Notes: generated by a model not told the origin, from the letters alone. Counted from the stretch's first letter, positions 1 through 9,007 are shown. The stretch: 64,000 nucleotides of DNA from UBA1479 sp040221095 (GCA_040221095.1 JAVJVP010000002.1:98507-162506), one strand, 5' to 3'. Program-made: numbers and translations.

Positions 1-2
1 TC

Positions 3-1844
3 ATCTTCGCGCTGGCGGCGTTTGCCGCCGGCGCCCTTGCCCTGGCGCCTGCCGCGCTGGCCGGCACCTATAACCTGGAAATCGACCGCGGCACCATAGA
101 CGTGACCGAGGACAACCGGGACGCCATGACCATCAACGGCACCGTTCCGGGGCCGGTTCTGCGCTTCAAGGAAGGCGAGGAACTGACCATCAATGTCGCC
201 AACCGCATGGACGTGGATACCTCCATCCATTGGCATGGCCTGATCCTGCCCTACAAACAGGACGGCGTGCCGGGAATCAGTTTCCCCGGAATCAAGGCGG
301 GCGAAACGTTCACCTACCGCTTCCCGGCGCAACAGGCGGGCACCTATTGGTATCACAGCCATTCGGGCTTGCAGGAACAGGCGGGGATTTACGGTGCGAT
401 CATCATTGAGCCGGAAAAACGCGAGCCTTTCCGCTTCGACAAGGAATACGTGGTCGTGCTGTCCGATTGGCATCAGACGGACAAGCCGGAAGCCATCATT
501 ACCAACCTGAAAAGGATGTCGGACTACTACAATTACCAGCAACGCACGCTTGGCACCTTCATCGACGACGCCAAAAAGATGGGCATCGGCGCGGCCCTGT
601 CCGATCGCCTGGATTGGGGATCAATGCGCATGTTGCCGTCGGACATCGCCGATGTCTCCGGCTATGTCTTTTTGATGAATGGGCAGAACCCGGAACAGAA
701 CTGGACCGGCCTGTTCAAACCGGGTGAGCGTATTCGTCTGCGCTTCATCAACGCCGCCGCCATGACCTATTTCGATGTTCGCATCCCCGGCCTGAAGATG
801 ACGGTGGTGCAGGCCGACGGCAACAACGTGCGGCCCGTGCCGGTTGACGAATTCCGCATCGCCGTCGCCGAAACCTATGACGTCATCGTCCGCCCGACCG
901 AGGACAAGGCTTATACGATCTTTGCCGAAAGCATGGCCCGCACGGGGCATGCCCGCGGCACCCTTACCCCGGAAATGGGCCGGACGGCGGATGTCCCCGA
1001 TGCCCGCCCGAAACAGTTCCTGACCATGGCCGACATGGGCATGGCCCATGGCGATATGGCCGGCATGGATCATGGGGCCATGAAAATGGACCAGGGGAAA
1101 ATGGATCATGGATCGATGATGAAGGGCATGGACCACGGCGCCATGAAGATGCCTGGGGGCGACCACAAAATGCCGGACGGCACCATGATGAAAGGCATGG
1201 ATCACAGCCAGATGGGCCACGGCACGATGAAGGGCATGGACCATGGCGCCATGAAGATGCCCGAGGGCGATCACAAAATGCCGGATGGCACCATGATGAA
1301 GGGCATGGACCACGGCAAAATGGGCCACGGCGCCATGACGTCGAAACCCAAGGATGATCCGTTCTATGCCCCCGGCAGCGGGCTGATGCCCAAGGCGGCC
1401 AACGGTGGGAAATTCCTGTCCTATGCCGATCTGAAGGCGTTTAGGCCGCTTTATCCGGAACGCGAGAGCACACGGGTGATCGAGGTTCGCCTGACCGGCA
1501 ACATGGAGCGCTACATCTGGTCCATCAACGACGTGAAGTATTCCGACGCCGAGCCCATAAAGCTCAAGTTCGGCGAACGGGTGCGCTTCAAGTTCATCAA
1601 CGAGACCATGATGACCCATCCCATGCATCTGCACGGCATGTGGCAGATCCTGGACAACGGGTCCGGCAAGGACAACCCGGCCAAGCACACCATATCCATC
1701 GCGCCGGGCACCACGGTCGAGGCCGATATCGAAGCCGATGCCGAGGGCCAATGGGCCTTTCATTGTCACCTGATGTACCACATGGCGTCGGGCATGTTCC
1801 GCAAGGTCGTGGTCGAACGCGAGACGGCGGAGATTGCCCGATGA
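3..1844 (+). CDS. copA: Multicopper oxidase CopA, copper resistance (5' end beyond window)
   Basis: Periplasmic multicopper oxidase that oxidises Cu(I) and gives copper tolerance. The frame is open from base 3. The first codons encode an Ala/Leu-rich stretch ending in an AxA-like site (ALA-GTY), the end of an export signal, so the start codon lies upstream of the window and the GTG at 102 is internal. Copper ligands are visible: HWHG near 229, WYHSHSG near 349, HPMHLHG at 1618 and HCHLMYHMASGMF at 1761. Between the second and third cupredoxin domains sits a long Met/His-rich insert (about 1033-1338) made of GMDHG-type units, probably an extra copper-binding segment. The stop overlaps the copB start (ATGA). 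Family assignment is firm; whether a Tat signal is present cannot be seen. Confidence 0.93.
   Translation: MFALAAFAAGALALAPAALAGTYNLEIDRGTIDVTEDNRDAMTINGTVPGPVLRFKEGEELTINVANRMDVDTSIHWHGLILPYKQDGVPGISFPGIKAGETFTYRFPAQQAGTYWYHSHSGLQEQAGIYGAIIIEPEKREPFRFDKEYVVVLSDWHQTDKPEAIITNLKRMSDYYNYQQRTLGTFIDDAKKMGIGAALSDRLDWGSMRMLPSDIADVSGYVFLMNGQNPEQNWTGLFKPGERIRLRFINAAAMTYFDVRIPGLKMTVVQADGNNVRPVPVDEFRIAVAETYDVIVRPTEDKAYTIFAESMARTGHARGTLTPEMGRTADVPDARPKQFLTMADMGMAHGDMAGMDHGAMKMDQGKMDHGSMMKGMDHGAMKMPGGDHKMPDGTMMKGMDHSQMGHGTMKGMDHGAMKMPEGDHKMPDGTMMKGMDHGKMGHGAMTSKPKDDPFYAPGSGLMPKAANGGKFLSYADLKAFRPLYPERESTRVIEVRLTGNMERYIWSINDVKYSDAEPIKLKFGERVRFKFINETMMTHPMHLHGMWQILDNGSGKDNPAKHTISIAPGTTVEADIEADAEGQWAFHCHLMYHMASGMFRKVVVERETAEIAR
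1122..1337 (+). repeat. In-frame tandem repeat, 108-bp period, two copies, in copA
   Basis: Two consecutive 108-bp units (1122-1229 and 1230-1337) encode near-identical 36-residue Met/His segments. Each carries KGMDHGAMKMP, a GDHKMPDGTMMKGMDH core and an MGHG ending. They differ at a few positions, for example GG versus EG before DHK. Shorter MDHG motifs precede them from about 1060. The unit is a multiple of three, so copy-number change would keep the frame. Confidence 0.85.
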
Positions 1845-2563
1845 ATTACTCAAACAGCTTCCTCACTGCCGCCATCCTGGCGACCGCCGTTTTCATCCCG
1901 GCACCCGAGGCCCGGGCGGCGGATATGGACGACGCCATCTATTGGCACGTCCAGGCCGAGCAGTTGGAGTATCGGGTCGGCGATGGCGCCGACGTCGTCG
2001 CCTGGGACGCCAACGCCTGGATCGGCAACGACGACCACCGCCTGGCGTTCAAGTCGGAAGGAGAGAACCCCGTCGGCAAGCGCCTGGAAAAGGCCGAGTT
2101 GCAATTTCTCTACCGCCGCCCGGTCTCCACGTTCTTCGACGTCAACGCCGGCATCCGCCACGACCTGCGCCCGGACCCGGACCGCACTTACGGCGTGATC
2201 GGAATCCAGGGACTGGCCAAGCAGTTCGTGGAAACCGACGCCAATCTGTTCCTCAGCGAAACGGGGGACCTGTCGGCCCGCCTGGAAGCTGAGGTTGACT
2301 GGCTTCTTACCCAACGCCTGATCCTGCAACCGACGGCGGAGATCAACGTCGCGTTCTCCGAGGACCGGCGCATCCATTCCGGGGCCGGGATCAACACCGT
2401 CGAGGCGGGCCTGCGCCTGAAGTACGAATTCCGCCGCGAATTCGCCCCCTACATCGGCGTGCACTATGAACGCAAGGTCGGCGCCACCGCCAATTTCGCC
2501 CGCGGGGATGGCGAGGACACGGACAGCCTGCGTTTTGTCGCGGGCGTCAGCTTTTGGTTCTAG
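1841..2563 (+). CDS. copB: Copper resistance protein CopB
   Basis: Outer-membrane copper-resistance protein of the CopB family, 240 residues. The start is the ATG at 1841, overlapping the copA stop. It gives a Sec signal peptide ending near EARA-AD. The mature part shows alternating beta-strand character and ends in VSFWF, with the terminal aromatic typical of beta-barrels. Family landmarks include WHVQAEQLEY near the N-terminus and ANAWIG. Unlike many CopB proteins, the N-terminal Met/His-rich segment is absent, so the metal-binding repeat in this operon is confined to CopA. It probably sequesters copper or helps it leave the periplasm; the exact mechanism is not established for the family. 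Confidence 0.9.
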   Translation: MNYSNSFLTAAILATAVFIPAPEARAADMDDAIYWHVQAEQLEYRVGDGADVVAWDANAWIGNDDHRLAFKSEGENPVGKRLEKAELQFLYRRPVSTFFDVNAGIRHDLRPDPDRTYGVIGIQGLAKQFVETDANLFLSETGDLSARLEAEVDWLLTQRLILQPTAEINVAFSEDRRIHSGAGINTVEAGLRLKYEFRREFAPYIGVHYERKVGATANFARGDGEDTDSLRFVAGVSFWF

Positions 2564-2578
2564 ATCACGGAGACAATC

Positions 2579-3031
2579 ATGCCCCTTGCCCGACTTCGCG
2601 CCGCCCTGGCGGCGTTCCTCATCCTCTTCCCGGCCGCCGCCTTTGCCGCCGAGATCACGGTCTACAAATCGCCCTACTGCGGATGCTGCGGCGCCTGGGT
2701 CACGCATATGAAGGACCACGGCCACGACGTGAAGACGGTCGAGATGGAGGATCTGACGACGATCAAGAAAATGACCGGCGTCGCAGAGGCCCTGCAGTCC
2801 TGCCACACGGCGGTGGTCGACGGATACGTCATCGAGGGCCATGTCCCGGCGGCGGACGTGGCGCGGCTGCTGCGGGAGAAACCCAAGGCCAAGGGCCTCG
2901 CCGTGCCGGGCATGCCCGTCGGCTCCCCCGGCATGGAAGGCCCCAATCCGGAGGCCTTCGATGTCGTGGTCTTCCAGGCGGACGGGTCCTCGGCCGTCTA
3001 CGCCCGCCACCAGGGAAAATCGGCGCCGTAG
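2579..3031 (+). CDS. DUF411 family metal-binding periplasmic protein
   Basis: A 150-residue exported protein whose signal peptide ends at AFAA. DUF411 proteins accompany copper resistance operons. The conserved N-terminal motif YKSPYCGCCGAW, with its Cys cluster, follows the cleavage site directly, and a third conserved Cys lies in QSCHTAVVDGYVIEGHVP. The fold is probably thioredoxin-like and the cysteines likely bind Cu(I) or another soft metal. It lies 15 bp after copB on the same strand, so it is probably the third gene of the operon. A 3-bp gap separates it from the convergent HNH gene, leaving no room for a separate terminator. No enzymatic role can be claimed. Confidence 0.88.
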   Translation: MPLARLRAALAAFLILFPAAAFAAEITVYKSPYCGCCGAWVTHMKDHGHDVKTVEMEDLTTIKKMTGVAEALQSCHTAVVDGYVIEGHVPAADVARLLREKPKAKGLAVPGMPVGSPGMEGPNPEAFDVVVFQADGSSAVYARHQGKSAP

Positions 3032-3034
3032 CCC

Positions 3035-3595
3035 CTAGGGCTCCAGTTCCGTGTCCCAGTACAGGAAATCCCGCCAGCTTTCGTGCAGATAGTTGGGCGG
3101 AAAGGCGCGGCCGTTTTCCTGCAGCAGGAAGTTGGACGGCTGTTCCGGTTCGCGCAAGGGCACCATGCCGCATTGCCGGGGCAGGCGGTGGCCCTTCTGC
3201 AGATTGCAGGGGGCGCAGGCCGTGACCACGTTGGACCATGACGTGCGCCCGCCGCGGGCGCGCGGAATGACGTGGTCGAAGGTCAGGTGATCGGCCGGGA
3301 AATGTCCGCCGCAGTATTGGCAATGGAAGGCGTCGCGCAGGAATACGTTGAACCGGGTGAAGGCCGGGCGCCGCCCCATGGACACGTATTCCTTCAGCGC
3401 GATGACGCTGGGCAGGCGGAATTCCTGGCTCGGCGAATGGACGATCCGGTCGTATTCGGAAACCACGTTGACCCGGTCGAGAAACACCGCCTTGAGGGCG
3501 TCCTGCCAGGACCATAGGGAAAGGGGGAAATAGCTCAACGGCCGGAAGTCGGCGTTAAGAACGAGAGCGGGACAGCTTTCGGCGGAAGCGCTCAC
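3035..3595 (-). CDS. HNH endonuclease family protein
   Basis: 186-residue HNH nuclease-fold protein of a type almost universal in alphaproteobacteria (core starting LVLNADFRPLSYFPLSLWSW). The zinc site is CQYC at residues 92-95 with CAPC at 127-130. The HNH catalytic core is DHVIPRARGG (107-116) with N122 and N131. The listed start is a GTG at 3595, and a somewhat later start near the LVLNAD core is possible. The cellular role of this chromosomal group is not known. It lacks partner restriction or intron features, so I would not call it a homing or restriction enzyme. Confidence 0.85.
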   Translation of the reverse strand: MSASAESCPALVLNADFRPLSYFPLSLWSWQDALKAVFLDRVNVVSEYDRIVHSPSQEFRLPSVIALKEYVSMGRRPAFTRFNVFLRDAFHCQYCGGHFPADHLTFDHVIPRARGGRTSWSNVVTACAPCNLQKGHRLPRQCGMVPLREPEQPSNFLLQENGRAFPPNYLHESWRDFLYWDTELEP

Positions 3596-3778
3596 GGGGT
3601 CGAAACCTCATATCTCCTACCTATTGGCGCGGAGGATACTACATATTGCGATTCCGCGCCAAATGTTCCCGCCGTGAAACTTTTCTGACAGCGTGCCTTG
3701 CCGTTCGGTTACAGATTTCAGACAGCTGCCGCCGCCCCCTGGGGTGCTACGGGCCGTCAGGGTAACGGAGGACCGGAG

Positions 3779-4957
3779 TTACTTATAGAGGTCGGCCGCG
3801 ACGCGCACGGTGGTGATGCGTTCCGGCGCCTTGGGCCGGTTGGCGGGCTTCAGCGCCTTAAGGTACTGCATGCCGGCGACGACCCGGCCCCAAACCGTGT
3901 ATTTGCCGTCCAAGGTCCGCGCCGTGGGCCCCAGGGCGAAGAAGAACCGGCTGTCGGCGCTGTCGGGATCGTCCTTGAGACGCGACATCCCGACCATGCC
4001 TTCGGTGAAGGGCGTGGGGGAGAATTCGCCCGCGATGGTCGTCCCGCTGCCCCTCGTGCTGCCCCCACCGCCCGGCGTGAACGACGGATCGCCCGTTTCC
4101 GCGACGTAATCCTGACGCACGAAATGAAAAGCGAGTCCGTCATAGAACTTCTGACGCACCAGCTGTTTGACCCGCCGCACGTGAACCGGGGCCAAATCGG
4201 GCAGAAGCTCGACATAGACCTTGCCTGTGGGAAGTTCGACGACCAGAAGGTTTTCCCTGTCCCGGCCCGCCAGGAACGGCGGCAGGACGGCCAGGCGGGT
4301 TTCCGTTTGCGGTTTGATTTGGGGGGCTCCGCCGCCGCCGTCCGCAAGCATGGTCACCATGAACTCGATGGCCTGGCTCATGCCCGGAGAGCGCGCGTCG
4401 GCGAAGGCCGCGCGCCGGGTCGTGACCTGATAGACTTGGCCGTTGCGCACGTCGACGATGCCGAACCGGGACTGCACGACGACCACGCCCTCGACCACCG
4501 CAACCTCGGTATTGCCGTCCTTGACCAGGACGTCGAACTGGGTACCGCGGATGCCGATGGTCGCCGTCGGTGTCTTGATCAGGAAATCCATGGGCACGCC
4601 GGCGGAGGCGAAACGGATCACCCCCGACATCATGCGGAAGGCGCCGGTGACTTTGTTCTGATCACGGCCGTAGACGAGATCGTCCAGGATCAGTTCGGAA
4701 TTCTCACCGATGGTCAGCGAAGATTGATCGGCCAACCGGATGTCGATGGCGCTGCGGTTCCGGGTGATGACCGTTTCATTGGCGACCAGGCCGTCGCCGG
4801 TCTGCACCGACTGGCCGAACGACCGGGTGACGACGTCGTTGACCACGCGCTTCGCCGTGCCGACGTTTTCCGCCGCCGTGGCGACCCCCGGGAGGGCCGC
4901 CGACCAGCACAGGACGAACGACAGGCAAAGGACAGCGAAAAGGCGGGAAGAATTCAT
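3779..4957 (-). CDS. FecR-like domain fused to a cyclophilin-type peptidyl-prolyl isomerase domain
   Basis: 392-residue exported protein; the signal peptide ends near ATAAEN (about residue 29). Residues about 35-180 match the FecR-like beta domain found in many alphaproteobacterial surface proteins, including SLTIGENSELILDD and TATIGIRGTQFDV (131-143). After a Gly-rich linker (207-210), residues about 237-392 form a cyclophilin: FYDGLAFH (271-278), TGDPSF (288-293), GMVGMSR (320-326), SRFFF (336-340) and LDGKYTVWGRV (349-359). The catalytic Arg expected right after FH is Phe (FHF, 277-279), and the Trp/His usually before LDGK is Thr, so isomerase activity may be lost. It may be a periplasmic binder or weak chaperone. 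The two domains share one uninterrupted frame. Confidence 0.8.
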   Translation of the reverse strand: MNSSRLFAVLCLSFVLCWSAALPGVATAAENVGTAKRVVNDVVTRSFGQSVQTGDGLVANETVITRNRSAIDIRLADQSSLTIGENSELILDDLVYGRDQNKVTGAFRMMSGVIRFASAGVPMDFLIKTPTATIGIRGTQFDVLVKDGNTEVAVVEGVVVVQSRFGIVDVRNGQVYQVTTRRAAFADARSPGMSQAIEFMVTMLADGGGGAPQIKPQTETRLAVLPPFLAGRDRENLLVVELPTGKVYVELLPDLAPVHVRRVKQLVRQKFYDGLAFHFVRQDYVAETGDPSFTPGGGGSTRGSGTTIAGEFSPTPFTEGMVGMSRLKDDPDSADSRFFFALGPTARTLDGKYTVWGRVVAGMQYLKALKPANRPKAPERITTVRVAADLYK

Positions 4958-4984
4958 GATGCGGTCTTGGACTCAGGCGGTGTC

Positions 4985-5725
4985 TTAGGACGTGCGGCCG
5001 GCGACCTCGAGAACGTCGATGCCGAACATTTCAGCAAGGAATTCCATGCCCAACTGGATGCCCATGTCGTCGAGGCCATGGCCCAGGTTGGGGGAGAGAT
5101 AGGCCGCCACGGGCACGCCCGCCGCCTTCAGGGTGTCTTCCGCATGGTACATCAGGTCCGGCGGCACGACGGGATCCGCCTCGCCGTGCATCAGCAGGAC
5201 CGGGGGTTTCGACTTGATCTCGGCGGCCAGAAGTTCGCCCCCCGCAAGCGAGCCGGAATAGCCGATGATGCCGGCCAGCGGCTTGACCCGCCGGGGACCG
5301 ACATGCAACGCCATCATGGTGCCCTGGGAGAACCCGATGAGCGCCATCTTGCTTTCGTCCAGGCCCAATTCGGCGAGCAGGTGGTCGATCAGCGCGTTCA
5401 GGATGGGGGCCGACATCTTGACGCCCTCAAGCTTCTGTTCCTTGGACGGATCGGCAAGGGAGAACCACTGATAGCCCATGGGCCCGCCGTCGAAGCGGAA
5501 GGGCGCGTTGGGCGCGATGAACACGGCCTTGGGCAGCACCTGTCCGAAATAGGTCGCCAGATTGATCAGGTCATCGCCGTCGGAGCCGACCCCGTGCAGC
5601 AGCAGCACGACCTGTTCCGGCTTGGAGCCGTCGCGCGGCAACACCATGGGTCCCGTGAGATGCGGGATGTCCTCTTCCTTGGGAAGATCGGGGGCGAGTT
5701 TCGCGGGCTTCTTGAATTTGCTCAT
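4985..5725 (-). CDS. Carboxylesterase/phospholipase family alpha/beta hydrolase
   Basis: 246-residue cytoplasmic serine hydrolase of the carboxylesterase (YpfH/Abhydrolase_2) family. LLLHGVGSDG (42-50) supplies the oxyanion strand. The nucleophile is S133 in GFSQG, followed by D184 in HGEADPVVP and H216 in LGHGLDD. Length and motif spacing fit the family, and no signal peptide is seen. Substrates of this family are mostly short acyl esters or lysophospholipids, and the sequence does not narrow that down. It lies 27 bp upstream of the FecR-cyclophilin gene on the same strand and could be co-transcribed. Confidence 0.88.
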   Translation of the reverse strand: MSKFKKPAKLAPDLPKEEDIPHLTGPMVLPRDGSKPEQVVLLLHGVGSDGDDLINLATYFGQVLPKAVFIAPNAPFRFDGGPMGYQWFSLADPSKEQKLEGVKMSAPILNALIDHLLAELGLDESKMALIGFSQGTMMALHVGPRRVKPLAGIIGYSGSLAGGELLAAEIKSKPPVLLMHGEADPVVPPDLMYHAEDTLKAAGVPVAAYLSPNLGHGLDDMGIQLGMEFLAEMFGIDVLEVAGRTS

Positions 5726-5857
5726 GGCGGCGGGCTCGTCTAATCCATTACGTGAACGGTATTATGGCTGGTACCGGTTCACCTTGTTACCCCAGAATGG
5801 TTAACGAATGGTGCCATAGGGCGCCCAGTTCCGCAGAAAGGGCCGATAGACCTTCCC

Positions 5858-6721
5858 ATGGCCACCGACACCACCGTCACCCGCTTCGCGCCGAGCCCGA
5901 CAGGCCGTCTGCACCTGGGCCATGCCTATTCGGCCTGGTTCGCCTGGACCCAGGCGGCGGCAGGGGATGGGCGGTTTCTGCTGCGCATCGAGGACATCGA
6001 TCGGGGCCGCTGCCGGCCCGAGTTCGAGGCCGCCATTGTCGAGGACCTGGGTTGGCTGGGCCTTTCCTGGGACCCCACGGTGCGCCGCCAGTCGGATCAT
6101 CTTGAAGATTACGCAACGGCGCTGGGCCGTCTCAAGGACCAGGGGCTGATCTATCCCTGCTTCTGCACCCGCAAGGACATCGCGGCGGAGATCGCCGCCG
6201 CCGGGCACGCCCCCCATGGGCCGGACGGGCCGCTCTATCCCGGCACCTGCCGCGCCCTGGACCCGGTCATGGCCGAAGACCGCATGGCGGCCGGTGACGC
6301 CTTTGCGCTGCGCCTGAAGACGGACGCGGCGACGGCCATCACCGGCCCCCTCGCCTGGATCGACCTGGACCGAGGGCAGCAGACCGCGCGGCCCGACCTG
6401 TTTGGCGATGTCGTGCTGGCCCGCAAGGACACGCCGACCAGCTATCACCTGTCCGTCACCGCGGACGACCATATCCAGGGCGTGACCTGCGTGACCCGGG
6501 GTCAGGATCTGTTCGAGGCGACCCACGTCCACCGCCTGCTGCAGGCGCTGCTGGGCCTGGACACGCCGACCTACCGCCATCACGGCCTGTTGGCCGGGCC
6601 GGACGGCAAGCGTCTGGCCAAGCGCGACAGGGCCGAAACCATCGAAAGCCTGCGGGCAAGCGGGCATTCTCCTGCTAAAGTATGGGCCATGGCGGGCGTG
6701 ACGGCGGAGACGATGCCATGA
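5858..6721 (+). CDS. gluQRS: Glutamyl-Q tRNA(Asp) synthetase
   Basis: Truncated glutamyl-tRNA synthetase paralogue that attaches glutamate to queuosine at position 34 of tRNA(Asp). Class I signatures are HLGH (19-22) and KRLAKRD (251-257). The zinc site typical of GluQ-RS is complete: C101, C103, Y127 and C131. At 287 residues it has the catalytic domain but no anticodon-binding domain, the defining trait of the family. Its last codon overlaps the following SNase-like gene (ATGA at 6718-6721). A QueG-like gene lies at 55680, but no other queuosine pathway gene is nearby. Confidence 0.93.
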   Translation: MATDTTVTRFAPSPTGRLHLGHAYSAWFAWTQAAAGDGRFLLRIEDIDRGRCRPEFEAAIVEDLGWLGLSWDPTVRRQSDHLEDYATALGRLKDQGLIYPCFCTRKDIAAEIAAAGHAPHGPDGPLYPGTCRALDPVMAEDRMAAGDAFALRLKTDAATAITGPLAWIDLDRGQQTARPDLFGDVVLARKDTPTSYHLSVTADDHIQGVTCVTRGQDLFEATHVHRLLQALLGLDTPTYRHHGLLAGPDGKRLAKRDRAETIESLRASGHSPAKVWAMAGVTAETMP

Positions 6722-7509
6722 GATTCACGGCCATCCTGATCGGATGCGTTCTATGGGCCGCCCCGGCGGCGGCTCAGGATGCATTGACCGCCGGCGAACA
6801 GGCCGTGGTTTCCGCCGTGGTCGACGGTGACACGGTGTTTCTCGACCGGGATATCGTCGGCGCCTCGCAAGTCCGCCTGACCGGCATCCAGGCGCCCAAA
6901 TTGCCGCTTGGCCGCGTCGGGTTCAAGGAATGGCCGCTCGCCAAGGAATCCAAGGCGGCCCTTGAGGCCATCCTGCTGAACCAGCCCGTGCAGTTGCTTT
7001 ACGGGGGTGCCCGCATGGACCGCCACGGGCGGCTGTTGGCCCATCTGATCGGACGGGACGGCGCCTGGGCCCAGGGCGAGATGCTGACCCGCGGCATGGC
7101 GCGGGTCTATACCTTTCCCGACAACCGCGAGCGCGCAGCGGATATGTACAAGCTGGAAGCCGCCGCCCGCGCGGCCAAGCGCGGCATCTGGGCCGATCCG
7201 TTCTATGCGGTCCGCGCCGCCGATCCGGAAGCCCTGGCCCAGGACATCGACACCTTCCAGATCGTCGAAGGCCGGATCACCGACGCCGCCGATGTGCGCG
7301 GCGTGATCTATCTGAACTTCGGGGCCAACTGGCGCACGGATTTCACGGTGCGTGTGGACCGCAAGGCGGCGCGCCTGTTCAAGCGCGCGGGCCTGGGGCC
7401 GGAAACGTATCAAGGCCGCCACCTGCGCGTGCGTGGTTGGCTCAAGAACTGGAACGGCCCGATGATCGAGGCGACCCATCCGGAACAAATCGAGGTTCTG
7501 GCAAAGTAG
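6718..7509 (+). CDS. Secreted SNase-like (thermonuclease) domain protein
   Basis: 263-residue protein starting at the ATG that overlaps the gluQRS stop. The signal peptide ends at AAAQD. The staphylococcal-nuclease fold spans about residues 25-150, with VVDGDTVFL, VRLTGIQAPK and RMDRHGRLLAHL at the places where the nuclease binds calcium and substrate. The C-terminal 110 residues are a second beta-rich segment (VEGRITDAADVRGVIYLNFG, TDFTVRV) shared by alphaproteobacterial homologues. Nuclease activity is plausible but unproven: the catalytic Asp and the first Arg pattern are only partly conserved. Overlap with gluQRS implies translational coupling, not shared function. Confidence 0.85.
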   Translation: MRFTAILIGCVLWAAPAAAQDALTAGEQAVVSAVVDGDTVFLDRDIVGASQVRLTGIQAPKLPLGRVGFKEWPLAKESKAALEAILLNQPVQLLYGGARMDRHGRLLAHLIGRDGAWAQGEMLTRGMARVYTFPDNRERAADMYKLEAAARAAKRGIWADPFYAVRAADPEALAQDIDTFQIVEGRITDAADVRGVIYLNFGANWRTDFTVRVDRKAARLFKRAGLGPETYQGRHLRVRGWLKNWNGPMIEATHPEQIEVLAK

Positions 7510-7534
7510 CCCCGTTCGTTCCTATATTGCCCCT

Positions 7535-9007
7535 ATGCGTTCGATCCTTTCCGCCCTGGCCCTGACCGCGCCGCTGCTGCTGGCGGCCGCCTGCTCGACC
7601 AACCCGGCGACGGGAGAGCAGAGCTTCACCGCCTTCATGTCGGAAAACGACGAACTGCGCGTCGGCGCCGAGGAACACCCCAAGATCCTCAAGGACATGG
7701 GGGGCACCTTCAAGCACCCGACAATCCAGACCTATGTCGACTGGGTCGGCGAGAAGCTGGCCAAGGTGTCCGACCTGCCCGATCTGAAATTCAAGTTCAC
7801 GGTTCTCGACGATCCCAACATCAACGCCTTCGCCCTGCCCGGCGGATACGTCTACATCACCCGCGGCCTGATCGCGCTTGCCGAGAACGAGGCGGAAATG
7901 GCCGGCGTCCTGGCCCATGAAATCGGCCACGTCACCGCGCGGCACACGGCGCAGCGCTATTCCGCCGCCATGGCGACCAACCTGGGGCTGCTCGGCGCCA
8001 GCATCCTGGGATCGGTGTTCGGCGTGCCCGGCGACCTGAACCGCCTCGCCGGTCAGGTCGGCCAGCTTTACCTGCAATCCTATTCCCGCGAGCAGGAACT
8101 GGAGGCCGACATGCTGGCCGTGCGCTACATGTCCAAGGCCGGCTACGATTCCAGGACGCTCGAAACCTTCTTCCGCAAGATGGCGCAGCACACCTCGATC
8201 ACCCAGCGCGTGCGTGGCCGCCCGGACGAAGACCCGGCGGGCAACATCATGTCGACCCATCCGCGCACGTCGGACCGCATCGCCCAGGCCATCACTCTGG
8301 CCCGGGTGCCGCCCAACGCCGACCCGCGCATCGGACGCGAGGACTATCTGGCCCGCATCGACGGCATGCTGTGGGGCGATTCACCGGACGAGGGCGTGGT
8401 CCATGGCCGCGTGTTCGAACATCCGGAACTGCGTTTCCGGTTCGAGGTGCCGCCCGGCTTCTACCTGATCAATTCGCCGTCTCAAGTTTCCGCCCACGGC
8501 CCGGACCGCACGGTCATCCTGTTCAATCAGCTGATGCAGAAGGAAGCGGCCCAGGTCCGCGACATGCAGTCATACGTGTCGTCATGGGGCGGCGGGCGCC
8601 TGCGCGGGGTCGAGCGCATCGACGTCAACGGGCTGGAAGCCGCGACCGGCAGTGCCCGCACCGACACCTCGGAAGGTGTGCGGGACGTGCGCCTGGTCGC
8701 CATCCGCTTCGCCAAGGACCGCATCTACCGTTTCCTGTTCCTGACCCCGCCCGAGGCGACGCCACGGCGCAGCGAGGACCTGCGCCGCGTGACCTACAGC
8801 TTCCGCGCCCTGACGGACGACGAAGCCAAGGCGGTCAAGACCTTGAAACTGCGCGTGATGACGGTCAACCCGGGCGACACGCCGGACAGCCTGGCCGGCA
8901 TCATGCCGCTGGAATCCTACAAGCTGGACTGGTTTCTGGCCCTTAACGGCCTGGCGCCGGGGGACAAGCTGACACCGGGCACCAAGGTCAAGGTGGTCGC
9001 GCCGTGA
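7535..9007 (+). CDS. M48 family metalloprotease lipoprotein with C-terminal LysM-like module
   Basis: 490-residue zinc protease. The lipobox LLAAAC places the acylated Cys at residue 20, so it should be anchored in the membrane facing the periplasm. The zinc motif is HEIGH (128-132), and the downstream Glu ligand lies in EQELEADMLAVRYM. Residues about 280-430 are a beta-rich domain without a clear name, and the last 55 residues (VNPGDTPDSLAG, LNGL, LTPGTKVKVV) read as a LysM-like peptidoglycan-binding module. BepA/LoiP-type M48 enzymes degrade misassembled outer-membrane proteins, and a similar quality-control role is likely. It starts 25 bp after the SNase-like gene. Confidence 0.9.
   Translation: MRSILSALALTAPLLLAAACSTNPATGEQSFTAFMSENDELRVGAEEHPKILKDMGGTFKHPTIQTYVDWVGEKLAKVSDLPDLKFKFTVLDDPNINAFALPGGYVYITRGLIALAENEAEMAGVLAHEIGHVTARHTAQRYSAAMATNLGLLGASILGSVFGVPGDLNRLAGQVGQLYLQSYSREQELEADMLAVRYMSKAGYDSRTLETFFRKMAQHTSITQRVRGRPDEDPAGNIMSTHPRTSDRIAQAITLARVPPNADPRIGREDYLARIDGMLWGDSPDEGVVHGRVFEHPELRFRFEVPPGFYLINSPSQVSAHGPDRTVILFNQLMQKEAAQVRDMQSYVSSWGGGRLRGVERIDVNGLEAATGSARTDTSEGVRDVRLVAIRFAKDRIYRFLFLTPPEATPRRSEDLRRVTYSFRALTDDEAKAVKTLKLRVMTVNPGDTPDSLAGIMPLESYKLDWFLALNGLAPGDKLTPGTKVKVVAP

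Noticed and set aside
621..1853. His-rich 410-codon frame antisense to copA
   Set aside because: The His runs are the reverse complement of the Met/His repeat in CopA. No start signal and no homologous pattern.
3029..3042. AGCCCCTAGGGCT near-palindrome at the end of the DUF411 gene
   Set aside because: It overlaps both stop codons of convergent genes and is too short to be called a terminator.
3698..5743. Open frame of 681 codons on the plus strand
   Set aside because: Shadow of the FecR-cyclophilin and carboxylesterase genes; no motif and no ribosome site.
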